NCBI RefSeq assembly: GCF_900637665.1
Contig: NZ_LR134386.1
Span: 5,076,501 to 5,140,500 of the forward strand
Source: Chryseobacterium nakagawai
GTDB lineage: Bacteria > Bacteroidota > Bacteroidia > Flavobacteriales > Weeksellaceae
DNA length: 64,000 bases
Reading direction: 5' to 3'
In this document: one piece after another, positions 36,823-44,964 of the stretch
How positions within the stretch are numbered: position 1 is the stretch's first letter
Layout: the number at the start of each line of letters is the position of its first letter
The notes under the pieces: generated by a model
Seen by the model: only the letters and a program-made list of their open reading frames with translations
The model's database searches: none
Told to the model about the DNA's origin: nothing
Translations under genes and position numbers: made by a program

Positions 36823-37041
36823 TTAATTCTTCACTTTCCCCAAATAATACCCGACAACTCGCATTCGCCAAATTCTGTATCTCTTAACATGAACTACCGC
36901 TCTAAGCAAATCGCCCTTCTTTAATTCAGAAACAATGTAGCTGTCACTTTTACGATACATAAGGTCCAATTTAGTTCCATCATCAAGGCGAATTCTTGTA
37001 TAACGTTTCTTTACTTTCAAAACTGTCCCTTCAATTTCCAT
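36823..37041 (-). CDS. Small basic protein resembling an IF-1/S1-type OB fold
   Basis: 72 residues, strongly basic. The order of predicted strands (MEIEGTVLKVKK, TRIRLDDGTKLDLMY, KKGDLLRAVVHVKRY, RMRVVGYYLG) and the length match the five-stranded OB fold of translation initiation factor IF-1, including an EGTV opening and a central DDGTKL/ENGHKV-like turn, but identity to IF-1 is low by eye and the family is not certain. It lies alone at the integrase end, between the integrase terminator and a strong hairpin at 37077-37098, on the late strand. A nucleic-acid-binding role is likely; an effect on host translation is speculation. Confidence 0.65.
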   Translation of the reverse strand: MEIEGTVLKVKKRYTRIRLDDGTKLDLMYRKSDSYIVSELKKGDLLRAVVHVKRYRIWRMRVVGYYLGKVKN

Positions 37042-37069
37042 GGTTGATTTTTACACCAAGTTACGAAAA

Positions 37070-37098
37070 GAAAAATCCCCGGATCTTTATTGACGGGG
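37070..37098 (-). terminator. Intrinsic terminator between endolysin and OB-fold gene
   Basis: CCCCG (37077-37081) and CGGGG (37094-37098), 12-nt loop; on the minus strand a T-run (ATTTTTC) follows. It is the second hairpin after the late operon. Confidence 0.7.
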
Positions 37099-37144
37099 TG
37101 ATGGCTAGTAATTATGGTAAATTATTTAAAACTGAATAAATAAT

Positions 37145-37166
37145 AATCCCCACTTTTAGGTGGGGT
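37145..37166 (-). terminator. Terminator of the phage late operon
   Basis: CCCCAC (37148-37153) and GTGGGG (37160-37165) with a 6-nt loop, 6 bp past the endolysin stop, followed on the minus strand by ATTATTATTTATT. Confidence 0.8.
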
Positions 37167-37170
37167 ATTT

Positions 37171-37611
37171 TTATTTCGCAAAGAACATATTCGCCTCTGC
37201 TTTTCTTCTTCGAATCAATCCATTCAAAGTTTTTCCGCCTGCTGTAATGTATTTTGTGGTAAACCAGGTTCTGATTGCGTTCTCGCCTGCTCTTTTATTG
37301 ATCAGGGAAAACAGAGTATCAGATCCGCCTGTATTGTAAGTGTGTGATACAAGGGCATCAAATTGGTTTTGAGTAAGGGCTATTTTTATTTTATTGTTTA
37401 CTATTTTTTCATAGATTGGTAAAACAGATGAAAATAGTTCTATTCCTTTTTCTTTTGTGATAGCCGGATCTTTCATGGTAACTTTCTTTCCACCCGGATA
37501 GTAAGTATTTCCGTACCCTATGGTAGGAATTCCGGCTGAGTCCAGATAAGGCTTAGCACTAAACCCTTCGAATGACAATATTAAGTCTATTCCTTTTTGT
37601 GATGTTTTCAT
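37171..37611 (-). CDS. Phage endolysin, GH24 muramidase
   Basis: 146 residues, T4-lysozyme family. The catalytic triad spacing E-x8-D-x5-T is present (E15 in LSFEGF, D24 in PYLDSAG, T30 in PTIGYGNT), followed by QFDALVSHTYNTG, the typical family block. No signal peptide or membrane anchor, so export depends on the holin nearby. It cleaves peptidoglycan at the end of the lytic cycle. Last gene of the late operon; a terminator follows. Confidence 0.93.
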   Translation of the reverse strand: MKTSQKGIDLILSFEGFSAKPYLDSAGIPTIGYGNTYYPGGKKVTMKDPAITKEKGIELFSSVLPIYEKIVNNKIKIALTQNQFDALVSHTYNTGGSDTLFSLINKRAGENAIRTWFTTKYITAGGKTLNGLIRRRKAEANMFFAK

Positions 37612-37621
37612 TTGTTTCTTT

Positions 37622-38089
37622 TTAATTATTGTTCATCAAAATAAGCCCAGCAACACCTAGAACCGCTACAGAAACTCCACCTATTTTTACGCCATTCCAA
37701 AACCTTTTGCGCTGTTTATTTTCTGCTTCTTTTTTTACAATTTCCATCTGAGTCTGTAAATAAGAAAGATCAATATTTAGCTGTTTTTCTCGTTCTTCTG
37801 CTGCTATTTTATCCTGTCTTGAAATTTCCAGCATTGTTCCCATTGCTTCATCTTTTGCATTCAATAAATTTTTACTGACCGCAAGTGCTTTATCTTGCTC
37901 ATTGATCAGTTGGTTTGCACTGGTAAGGGCAGTTTCAGTTTTCTGAAGCCTTGTTTTTAGGTAATCATTTTGTTTCAGACCTTTATACAATTCAGGGATT
38001 TGTAACTCCGGTATATTCCTTGTATTTGTATTTTGAGATAAAATCAAATTGCTCGTTAATAGAAGCAGAATTAATATGATCGCTTTCAT
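37622..38089 (-). CDS. Coiled-coil lysis-module protein with signal peptide and C-terminal membrane helix
   Basis: 155 residues from the ATG at 38089 (MKAIILILLLLTSNLILSQ, a clean signal peptide); an ATG at 38110 adds seven residues. The middle is a long coiled coil (KTETALTSANQLINEQDKAL ...), and a membrane helix near the C-terminus (IGGVSVAVLGVAGLILM) ends the protein. No lipobox cysteine. It starts inside the upstream gene in another frame (98-bp overlap), next to holin and endolysin, an arrangement reminiscent of Rz/Rz1 spanins. I infer a role in outer-membrane disruption; similarity to known spanins is only architectural. Confidence 0.75.
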   Translation of the reverse strand: MKAIILILLLLTSNLILSQNTNTRNIPELQIPELYKGLKQNDYLKTRLQKTETALTSANQLINEQDKALAVSKNLLNAKDEAMGTMLEISRQDKIAAEEREKQLNIDLSYLQTQMEIVKKEAENKQRKRFWNGVKIGGVSVAVLGVAGLILMNNN

Positions 38090-38411
38090 TTTGCGTGTTT
38101 TTAAGTTCATTGAAATTTTTATCGTATTCGGTCCTCATGTTAAGAATACTATTATTCATATTCTTAAAATTGTCACTCAAAATACCAATCCCGATATTTT
38201 GTCGCTCTAAAATATTTTTAAAGGAATCTCGCTTTTGATTTGCGGTTTTCTCTCTTAATTCGGATTGGTATTTTTCAACTCTTTGGGTTTCCTGTATCTT
38301 TCGGATCTCCATTAGTTCTCGATCGCTACTTTCCTTCACTACTGTGTAAGCAAAGGCCGATACCAGTAGCACAACTAGGAAAGCAGATAAAAGGTCTTTA
38401 TTGATCTTCAT
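37992..38411 (-). CDS. Coiled-coil membrane protein, possible inner-membrane spanin
   Basis: 139 residues from the ATG at 38411 (MKINKDLLSAFLVVLLVSAFAYTVV), preferred because it overlaps the holin stop by only 14 bp; the frame is open to 38447. One N-terminal membrane anchor is followed by a coiled-coil periplasmic domain (LMEIRKIQETQRVEKYQSEL), the layout of an i-spanin. The next gene begins within its 3' end in a different frame. Placed holin - this gene - overlapping partner - endolysin. Confidence 0.75.
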   Translation of the reverse strand: MKINKDLLSAFLVVLLVSAFAYTVVKESSDRELMEIRKIQETQRVEKYQSELREKTANQKRDSFKNILERQNIGIGILSDNFKNMNNSILNMRTEYDKNFNELKNTQNESDHINSASINEQFDFISKYKYKEYTGVTNP

Positions 38412-38766
38412 TTTCTTCGGATTTTTTAGTGTTAGGTTTATCATCATCTAATTTAATTCCTGCTCTTTTAGCAGCTGTATCGAATATTTTGAAATACCTT
38501 TTGTCTAACCAATCCGTTAAGTATTGCCCTGCAAATGCTACCATAGGAAGTGAAGGCGATCGCCATTGACTCCAATTGAAGGCCTTCAACAGTTCGGATG
38601 CCACATAGGTCAGGCAAAGATTTATGAGCAGAACCGCTATCACATAAGCTGCACTTATTTTTTGCTTGTTTTTTATGTAAACAAAGGAAATGTAGGCTCC
38701 CGATCCAATCAGTACCGAAAAGATTACTGCGAGTATTTCGCTGATATTGTAGTTTATATTTTCCAT
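38398..38766 (-). CDS. Phage holin-like protein
   Basis: 122 residues with two clear membrane helices (ILAVIFSVLIGSGAYISFVYI and ISAAYVIAVLLINLCLTYVA), a possible third amphipathic one (PMVAFAGQYLTDWL) and a charged C-terminal tail (KKSEENEDQ). This matches a class II-like holin that would let the endolysin reach the cell wall. Lies 10 bp after the tail-tip gene and overlaps the spanin-like gene. Confidence 0.75.
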   Translation of the reverse strand: MENINYNISEILAVIFSVLIGSGAYISFVYIKNKQKISAAYVIAVLLINLCLTYVASELLKAFNWSQWRSPSLPMVAFAGQYLTDWLDKRYFKIFDTAAKRAGIKLDDDKPNTKKSEENEDQ

Positions 38767-38775
38767 TCATTTTTA

Positions 38776-41490
38776 TTAACTTAATGTAACTCCGGTGAAT
38801 ATTCCATTAACAAAATTTAGGTAACGCTGAGTGCTTCCAGTACTATATAAAACTTTATCTGTTACTCCCACAGCTCCCAATACACGAATACCTCCACCTG
38901 GAATGTCAAGGGCAATATTCCCTGTTGAACTATTTGTCATGTTAATACTAATTCCAGTATGAACAAGTGAATCCAACTTGTCATTCACAATTTGAATAGC
39001 AGCATCTCCTGTAGTTGTTGCCCCTTGTATAGAAACAAATTTCCTTGTGTTAACAGCTCCGGTGTATTTCCCGGCAACTAGCCATCCATTGACCGTCTCT
39101 ATTCCATTAGGAGAAATAGTATAATATTTGTCAGTGGTAGAATCTCCAAATGTCCCTGAATTCGCATTTATTTTTCCCGTAAATGTTCCAGATGTCGCTG
39201 TTATTTCTCCGGTTATTTTTGCGTCAGTTGCGATCATTTTTCCATTGTGCAATACTTGGAAAACTGCATCATTCTTGTGCGCATAATCAGCACCAGCGCC
39301 GAACCTGATACTTTCCGGTCCTGCATCTGTAACAGATGAAATAAAAGCGTTTCTTGTAGATTCGTTTCCGACCTCTATCACCTGCGTCATTAATAAGCCA
39401 TTATCAATGGATGTGAAGCCGTCTGAGCCATCTGTAAACTTAATTTTTCCTTTTATTTCCTGCGTATCCAGGTTTATTGTCATCTGTCCGTCAAGCGAAG
39501 AAATAATGCCGGTCCTGATAAGTCCTCCATTGATAGTCGTTGTTCCAACTGTTATGGAAAGTACTCGAACGTTTTCGACAACAGAATGAAGAATCCCGAT
39601 TAAGAAATAGTAATCATTAGCATCAGAATCGAATTTGATTTGTTCCGGACTGAATACGATTGCTCCGGATTGACTTGTCTTTGAGCATTTACCGTAAACA
39701 TATCTGAACTGATCATCTGGAATAGTTTCCACGTTTTCCGGAATAGTCCATTCTTTGTCAAACGTTTGCGAATAGATGATACCAGGATTAACCTTGATTT
39801 TATTCTTATCATTTTCAAACATAACATAGAAAACAACACTGCAGCTTATTTGCTGAGATCTGGCCCCTACTGAAATCATATTCGTTTCGATGGAATTCGG
39901 TCGAATATTCTCCGGATTTAAATAATCGTCAGTATCAAATACAAGATTCTTAAGTTCTTCGGTAGTCTTTACCCCTAACTTTGAATAGTTGATCTTTCCA
40001 AGGTTGGTAATTGACAGAACATTCTTTATCTCCTTTATTTGAAGTGACACCTGTGAACTATATGCAATCTCATAAGAGTCCGCAATAACAATTTTTACTC
40101 TATAAGGATTATAATCTCCACTTTGAATGAAATCATTCGTGATTTGATTAACTCTTAAAACCTTATCAATACCAAATACCTCATCATACAATCGTATATA
40201 ATCCCCTATATCAAACTTTCCAGCCCCTATCTTTTCCATATACACAGGATCAATACTTAAATCATATGATATTTTTGCATTCTTATTGAGTTCGAATTGC
40301 TCTAATCCCTTTTGTAATAGTTCATTTTCTGCATTTTCTATGTAAGTCTTAGGCATTACAATATCAATCAATACATATTCGTCACCAACAGCGAATTGGA
40401 AGGCCTCTGATTTTTCATCCGGAAAACTTTGACCAGAATCATTTTTGAAAGGGATAATTTCAAAAGTTTTTGTTGAATGATTGTAACCTCCTTTCTTTAT
40501 CTCAAACTCATACCCTGCCAAACTACCTGTCTTAACGCTAATCTTGGCAGAAGTTCCTGCAATTAAATATTTTGTCGTTACTCCATCGGCTTCTTTTTCG
40601 TTTAGGTCAAAATCCATGTTGGAATCTGAAAACTTAAATTTAGTATCACCTAAAGTGGTAATCTTTCCGGTTCTGTGTGGATATATATCATCAAACGTAA
40701 TATCTCCTTCTTTCAGCCCAAATTCATTAATAAGTGCTAGGTCTTCTAAATAATCTGAATTTGGAAGCTTTAAACGCTTACTGAACTTTCTGTATTCATT
40801 TGGAATATTGTTAGTACCTCCATAAACAATTAACCTATTAACTATATCATTTTCGTCAACGTTATTTCGATTCCATCCTGTTAACCCCTTTCCCTTACCA
40901 TATTCGAATCTAATAGGCACTTTTCGTCCAAAATCCCCTGTATGTATAACAAAATTACCATCCTCGTATTTTACCCAAAAATCTGTTTTAAACTCATCAC
41001 AAATCTTCTGTAATGCAGAAAGACAGGTATCACTTCCAAATGTTATTGTTTTCGTTTCTCCATTTGTGAATTTTCCAATTTTCCAGTTTGGAGTGAAGCG
41101 TTTCATGTTGTTCTTAAGCGCTGTCAAGAAAACTTCAATAGTACCAATTAATGGAAATTCTAAATCAGGACCGAACCCTGTATCATCCGCATTAAAATAC
41201 TTACATCGCTTCAAATCAAACATTAGCCCCTGTGCTATAATATTATATTCGTGTTCTGTTTCACTTATTTTATTACAGTTTGGAAGAACGTTAATACGAT
41301 ATACAGAATCAAATAGCACGAAAAAATCATTTATCAGAATATCAAGCTTTTCACGAGACTTCATCTTAATTGTTACCGAATCGTCAGAAAGCATAACCCT
41401 GTTAAGTGTCGCTGACTCCACAGAACGTTTCCCTCGCTCAATCAAATTGAACAAGGGAGATCCGTTTCTGTATAATGTGATATTATTCAT
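38776..41490 (-). CDS. Tail-tip/baseplate hub protein with fibre-like C-terminus (Tal-type)
   Basis: 904 residues. The N-terminal about 470 residues resemble baseplate hub proteins of siphophages (NRVMLSDDSVTIKMKSREKLDI ... opening strands, FRFEYGKGKGL-type segment, VDENDIVNRLIVYGGTNN). The C-terminal third contains short repeated strands (AKITGEITATSGTFTGKI, NANSGTFG) common in phage fibre proteins and ends VNGIFTGVTLS. Tal proteins close the tail tube and trigger DNA release. The start overlaps the stop of the upstream gene by 1 bp (TAATG). Confidence 0.85.
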   Translation of the reverse strand: MNNITLYRNGSPLFNLIERGKRSVESATLNRVMLSDDSVTIKMKSREKLDILINDFFVLFDSVYRINVLPNCNKISETEHEYNIIAQGLMFDLKRCKYFNADDTGFGPDLEFPLIGTIEVFLTALKNNMKRFTPNWKIGKFTNGETKTITFGSDTCLSALQKICDEFKTDFWVKYEDGNFVIHTGDFGRKVPIRFEYGKGKGLTGWNRNNVDENDIVNRLIVYGGTNNIPNEYRKFSKRLKLPNSDYLEDLALINEFGLKEGDITFDDIYPHRTGKITTLGDTKFKFSDSNMDFDLNEKEADGVTTKYLIAGTSAKISVKTGSLAGYEFEIKKGGYNHSTKTFEIIPFKNDSGQSFPDEKSEAFQFAVGDEYVLIDIVMPKTYIENAENELLQKGLEQFELNKNAKISYDLSIDPVYMEKIGAGKFDIGDYIRLYDEVFGIDKVLRVNQITNDFIQSGDYNPYRVKIVIADSYEIAYSSQVSLQIKEIKNVLSITNLGKINYSKLGVKTTEELKNLVFDTDDYLNPENIRPNSIETNMISVGARSQQISCSVVFYVMFENDKNKIKVNPGIIYSQTFDKEWTIPENVETIPDDQFRYVYGKCSKTSQSGAIVFSPEQIKFDSDANDYYFLIGILHSVVENVRVLSITVGTTTINGGLIRTGIISSLDGQMTINLDTQEIKGKIKFTDGSDGFTSIDNGLLMTQVIEVGNESTRNAFISSVTDAGPESIRFGAGADYAHKNDAVFQVLHNGKMIATDAKITGEITATSGTFTGKINANSGTFGDSTTDKYYTISPNGIETVNGWLVAGKYTGAVNTRKFVSIQGATTTGDAAIQIVNDKLDSLVHTGISINMTNSSTGNIALDIPGGGIRVLGAVGVTDKVLYSTGSTQRYLNFVNGIFTGVTLS

Positions 41491-43451
41491 TACCCAAGAA
41501 TATTTTTACTCAAAAACCATCGGAAATAAATAGCGTTCCCAATATCGTCAGGGTGACCAATTGGATCTAGATGGCTTTCATTTCCTGCAAAAATTTCCAT
41601 TCCATCAAACACTTCCAAATTGAATGATTTTGCAATATTGGTAATAGTTGTTCTGATACTTGTTAAATCAAGCCCAGAAGCAAATACAGGTGTCTGAACA
41701 TATATCTTAGCATCCGGAACTGAAGCTAAAATAGTCTGATACAAAGACTTGATTTTAATTGCAATATCACTGATTGAAGCATCATTAGTACCTAACGCAA
41801 TGTATATTACCTTTTCGGAGGCATTTTTAAACGCATAATTAAGCCTTGTAACCAAATCGGCCGAGGAGCAAGCTGATGTATGATACACGCCTTGATTTTG
41901 TTGGAAACTTATGTGCCCGGCCCCACCGAAACCAAACGGGATAATAGACCAATCTTTGAAGTAGTCCCTAAGCATCATCACATATGCCTTTTGCTCAGCT
42001 AAAGTAGTCTCTACACCGACTCCAATACTATCAGTTATCGTGACCATTGTCTTCTTCTTCATTTGAAATGCTGCCTTGGTGGCCCAGCTTCCAGCCTGAA
42101 ATCCTAATGAAACCGGCACACAACTACCCTCATCTCTTTGACAAGTTGAGCAAACTATTTTAACATTTTTCACCTCATCAAAAGATGATAGATCATAAGT
42201 GAATGTTTGGACCTCATCAATAGCGGTAGTTTTTGGTCTTGCATAGAACTTTTCATTTATATAAATCGTTACTCCGTTTTCGTTTCTTAGGCTTAATAGT
42301 GTTGATAATTTTACTATTAATGAATTTGAATTCGTGTTGAATTCAATTATTGAAAATGGATCTGCTACCTTAGAGTTGTTTCCAGCGCTCTTAAAATGTG
42401 AGATGTGTGAAAAATGTTCTTTAGTCACCACCACCGTGTTGTGTGTGTCAAACACCAAAGCTTCTTCATTGCATCTGAATATATCCTTGTTTTTAAGATT
42501 TTCCTTGGTTCTATTATATAAACCAAAATCCTCCACATCAAAAGAATAAGCTATTAAACCAACAGCATTACCAATATTTGAATTTGCTTTTCTTCTGAAT
42601 ACTGGTTGTGAAAAAGAAGGTTCAAAATCGATCTTTCCTTTTATGTTACTTATTGCTAAAAATTGGTCTTTTTCAATAAGAATGTTCACCGGGATGTTAC
42701 TAAAATCCTTCTGAAGAAAAACAGACACTCTGTGAACCTCTCTGAATCCAACATCTGTTAAATCTCCAACAACAAAGTCACAAGAAGACAATTCCTTAGC
42801 TCTAATGGTAATATTCTTAATAATCCCCGTTTTTCCAGCCTTGTGAAATTCGTATGAACCCCAATAGTCCATTACCTCTACATTGTCAGACAAATATGAT
42901 GATAAGGGATTTTCTAATGGTGGATAATTAGTTGTAGTGAATCCATATGTATCATTTGAATCAACGCTATAAATCCAATCTACCGTGGCTTTCTGGCCAG
43001 CCGGATCTTTTGTATTGGATGGGTCAAATGTCCCCGAAACAGCCGCGGTTGGCATCTTTGTTTCTACTCTCGTCCAAACTGAACCCTTTTTGTAGAACAT
43101 AGTATCATATCCAGTCTTTGCGCGAAGGTTTCCATTGTTAGGATAAATAGTCCCCCAGTCTTCTGTACTATTAGGATCAGATGGTTTATCAAGTTCAGAA
43201 GATATTTCAGGTCTATAAGCACCGTCTTCTGTTGGGGCAGGTGTTGACGGCTTTAAAGTCCCTTTAAAATCAGTTTTAACTTGTTCGCGAACTTCTGCTA
43301 TTTTTGCGTTATAATCAGTCGTTACAGTACTTATTTTTGCATCTGTCTGAATCTTATCATAAGCATTTCCTAGCAATGCGTTTTTATCCACTGTTGCAAT
43401 ATTTGCTGGTGGAATTAAGTCTGTTACTGTTATATTAATCTGCTCTGTCAT
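41490..43451 (-). CDS. Tail fibre protein with SGNH/GDSL hydrolase domain
   Basis: 653 residues from the ATG at 43451 (MTEQINITVTDL), which begins 3 bp after the upstream stop; the frame is open to 43469. The N-terminal part is a short attachment region with a coiled coil (KISTVTTDYNAKIAEVREQ) and a wrapped-fibre-like segment. The last about 190 residues are an SGNH hydrolase: Ser in TITDSIGVG, Gly in FGFGGAGH, Asn in ALGTNDAS and the Asp/His pair in HLDPIGHPDD. Such domains remove acyl groups from surface glycans, so the protein may process the host capsule or lipopolysaccharide during adsorption. It is the best candidate for host specificity. Confidence 0.85.
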   Translation of the reverse strand: MTEQINITVTDLIPPANIATVDKNALLGNAYDKIQTDAKISTVTTDYNAKIAEVREQVKTDFKGTLKPSTPAPTEDGAYRPEISSELDKPSDPNSTEDWGTIYPNNGNLRAKTGYDTMFYKKGSVWTRVETKMPTAAVSGTFDPSNTKDPAGQKATVDWIYSVDSNDTYGFTTTNYPPLENPLSSYLSDNVEVMDYWGSYEFHKAGKTGIIKNITIRAKELSSCDFVVGDLTDVGFREVHRVSVFLQKDFSNIPVNILIEKDQFLAISNIKGKIDFEPSFSQPVFRRKANSNIGNAVGLIAYSFDVEDFGLYNRTKENLKNKDIFRCNEEALVFDTHNTVVVTKEHFSHISHFKSAGNNSKVADPFSIIEFNTNSNSLIVKLSTLLSLRNENGVTIYINEKFYARPKTTAIDEVQTFTYDLSSFDEVKNVKIVCSTCQRDEGSCVPVSLGFQAGSWATKAAFQMKKKTMVTITDSIGVGVETTLAEQKAYVMMLRDYFKDWSIIPFGFGGAGHISFQQNQGVYHTSACSSADLVTRLNYAFKNASEKVIYIALGTNDASISDIAIKIKSLYQTILASVPDAKIYVQTPVFASGLDLTSIRTTITNIAKSFNLEVFDGMEIFAGNESHLDPIGHPDDIGNAIYFRWFLSKNILG

Positions 43452-43453
43452 TT

Positions 43454-44476
43454 TTATATTTTTTCCCAAATTGTTTCTGCCGGAGTTTGAATGTTATTAA
43501 CATCCTCAATGTTTCCAGCTATAATTATTATCTTTTCTTTTCCTAACATGTTTTGCCATTCTCCAACTACCTCAGCTGTTTCTATTCGTGGATTACTCAA
43601 TATTCTTCCGGGGATCTCATCTCCTGAAGAATCAAGAATTTTAAATATGAATTTTCCATAATCATCCATATTGAGTTCCTGAACAGTTGTTATAATGTTT
43701 TTGCCTGTTGAAGCATTATGAATTACGCTTTTTGCAGCTAATTCATAGGTATTGTCAAGGTTTCTTCCAATCACGTATAGAATAACATCTATAGCAGCGG
43801 ACAGGGTTATTTCAACCGAAAACTGAAAATCACTCGAGACTGATGGAACAGAATACACTTCGTAAATCTGATCATTTACACCACTTGGGCCTATAATAGA
43901 TACCCCAGAATTCTCATAAGACGGTTTTGAATAATCCTTTGTAAGGCTTACATTCCCGCGGCCGGTTTGTTTAGTTCCGTCTCCAAAGAATATCTCTGTT
44001 TCAGAATTAATTTCATATGAAAGTTTGAAAGTGTCAAGAGTAGTTTTAAGAACTCTCTTAATTGGATTAGGCTCGATAAGCACTAAATCAAAAGTACCCA
44101 CCATTCTTCCCTGTCTGAATTTCTTGTCCAATTTGATATCCTCCTGAACATACACTTCATAAGGAAGCGTTTCTTCATCAAATGGGGTAATATGCAATCT
44201 TTGAGTTCCAGGCTTAGAAAATTGCTCTCTTATAAAATCCTTAAATACTTCAAACAGATTTTCCCAGTTATCAGCATCAATAAAACATTTCAATGTAAAC
44301 TTTCGCTCTTTATATTTTGGCTTTCTGAGATCCGGAGATGTACCATGATACTCAGCCCAGTCGTAAGTTTGTACTGGTTTTCTTTCCAGTCCATCCGTTA
44401 TGCCAGGAGAATCTGTAACAAAGACATTAAAGTCCTTGAATGAATGCCCATTCAAAACATACTTTACCTCATTCAT
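43454..44476 (-). CDS. Distal tail protein (Dit-like)
   Basis: 340 residues. The N-terminal about 150 residues have the sipho-tail layout (YVLNGHSFKDFNVFVTDS ... KYKERKFTLKCFI ... FDLVLIEPNPIKR), known for Dit proteins that form the hub ring between tail tube and tip. The C-terminal half is beta-rich (FSVEITLSAAIDVILYVIG) and may be a galectin-like insertion, as in other Dit proteins. ATGA overlap with the upstream gene. Confidence 0.82.
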   Translation of the reverse strand: MNEVKYVLNGHSFKDFNVFVTDSPGITDGLERKPVQTYDWAEYHGTSPDLRKPKYKERKFTLKCFIDADNWENLFEVFKDFIREQFSKPGTQRLHITPFDEETLPYEVYVQEDIKLDKKFRQGRMVGTFDLVLIEPNPIKRVLKTTLDTFKLSYEINSETEIFFGDGTKQTGRGNVSLTKDYSKPSYENSGVSIIGPSGVNDQIYEVYSVPSVSSDFQFSVEITLSAAIDVILYVIGRNLDNTYELAAKSVIHNASTGKNIITTVQELNMDDYGKFIFKILDSSGDEIPGRILSNPRIETAEVVGEWQNMLGKEKIIIIAGNIEDVNNIQTPAETIWEKI

Positions 44477-44964
44477 TTCTTAAATGTTGATGTTTGTACT
44501 TTTACATTTCCTATACTCTTCACTTGATGATTATCATAACAGAAAACCATCACAGAAGCCTTATCATAGCACTCAATTTCTAAATCTGCATTATCCAGGA
44601 GATTAACAATTACAATTGCGTGATCTTTTGCAATGATTTTAGCCTTTGTATTGTGTCTTAAAATCACTTTTCCCACATTGAACATATTGTATCCAAGCAG
44701 GACTTCAGACGATCCGAAATAAGCAGATTGCAACTCGTTTACATTTTTTCCTGTAAAATCTGTAAAAAGTCCATGTTGCTCAGATTGCCCTTTGAATTCC
44801 CGAAGAATCTCAAGTGAAGGAAAATCATTCTCCATAGACCAATTATCTTCATTGAAAAACATATTACATAAGTTTTCAACTGACAAATCGGATATCATCT
44901 TCTCTTTACAGATTTGTGACATTCCAACCTTTTTGGCTATTTTATATATTTCTTTCGTATTCAT
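44473..44964 (-). CDS. Small tail-region protein of unknown function
   Basis: 163 residues. The N-terminal helices (TKEIYKIAKKVGMSQICKEK) are followed by about 80 residues of short regular beta strands (GKVILRHNTKAKIIAKDHAI, NADLEIECYDKASVMVF), suggestive of a small solenoid. Proteins of this kind recur next to tape-measure genes in Bacteroidota prophages to my knowledge, but no function is established. Its ATG overlaps the tape-measure stop by 1 bp and its stop overlaps the Dit start by 4 bp. Confidence 0.8.
   Translation of the reverse strand: MNTKEIYKIAKKVGMSQICKEKMISDLSVENLCNMFFNEDNWSMENDFPSLEILREFKGQSEQHGLFTDFTGKNVNELQSAYFGSSEVLLGYNMFNVGKVILRHNTKAKIIAKDHAIVIVNLLDNADLEIECYDKASVMVFCYDNHQVKSIGNVKVQTSTFKK

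Noticed and set aside
36823..37041. Calling the 72-residue protein a true infA gene
   Set aside because: Strand order and length fit, but identity is too low by eye and the location is phage, so only a fold-level comparison is made.
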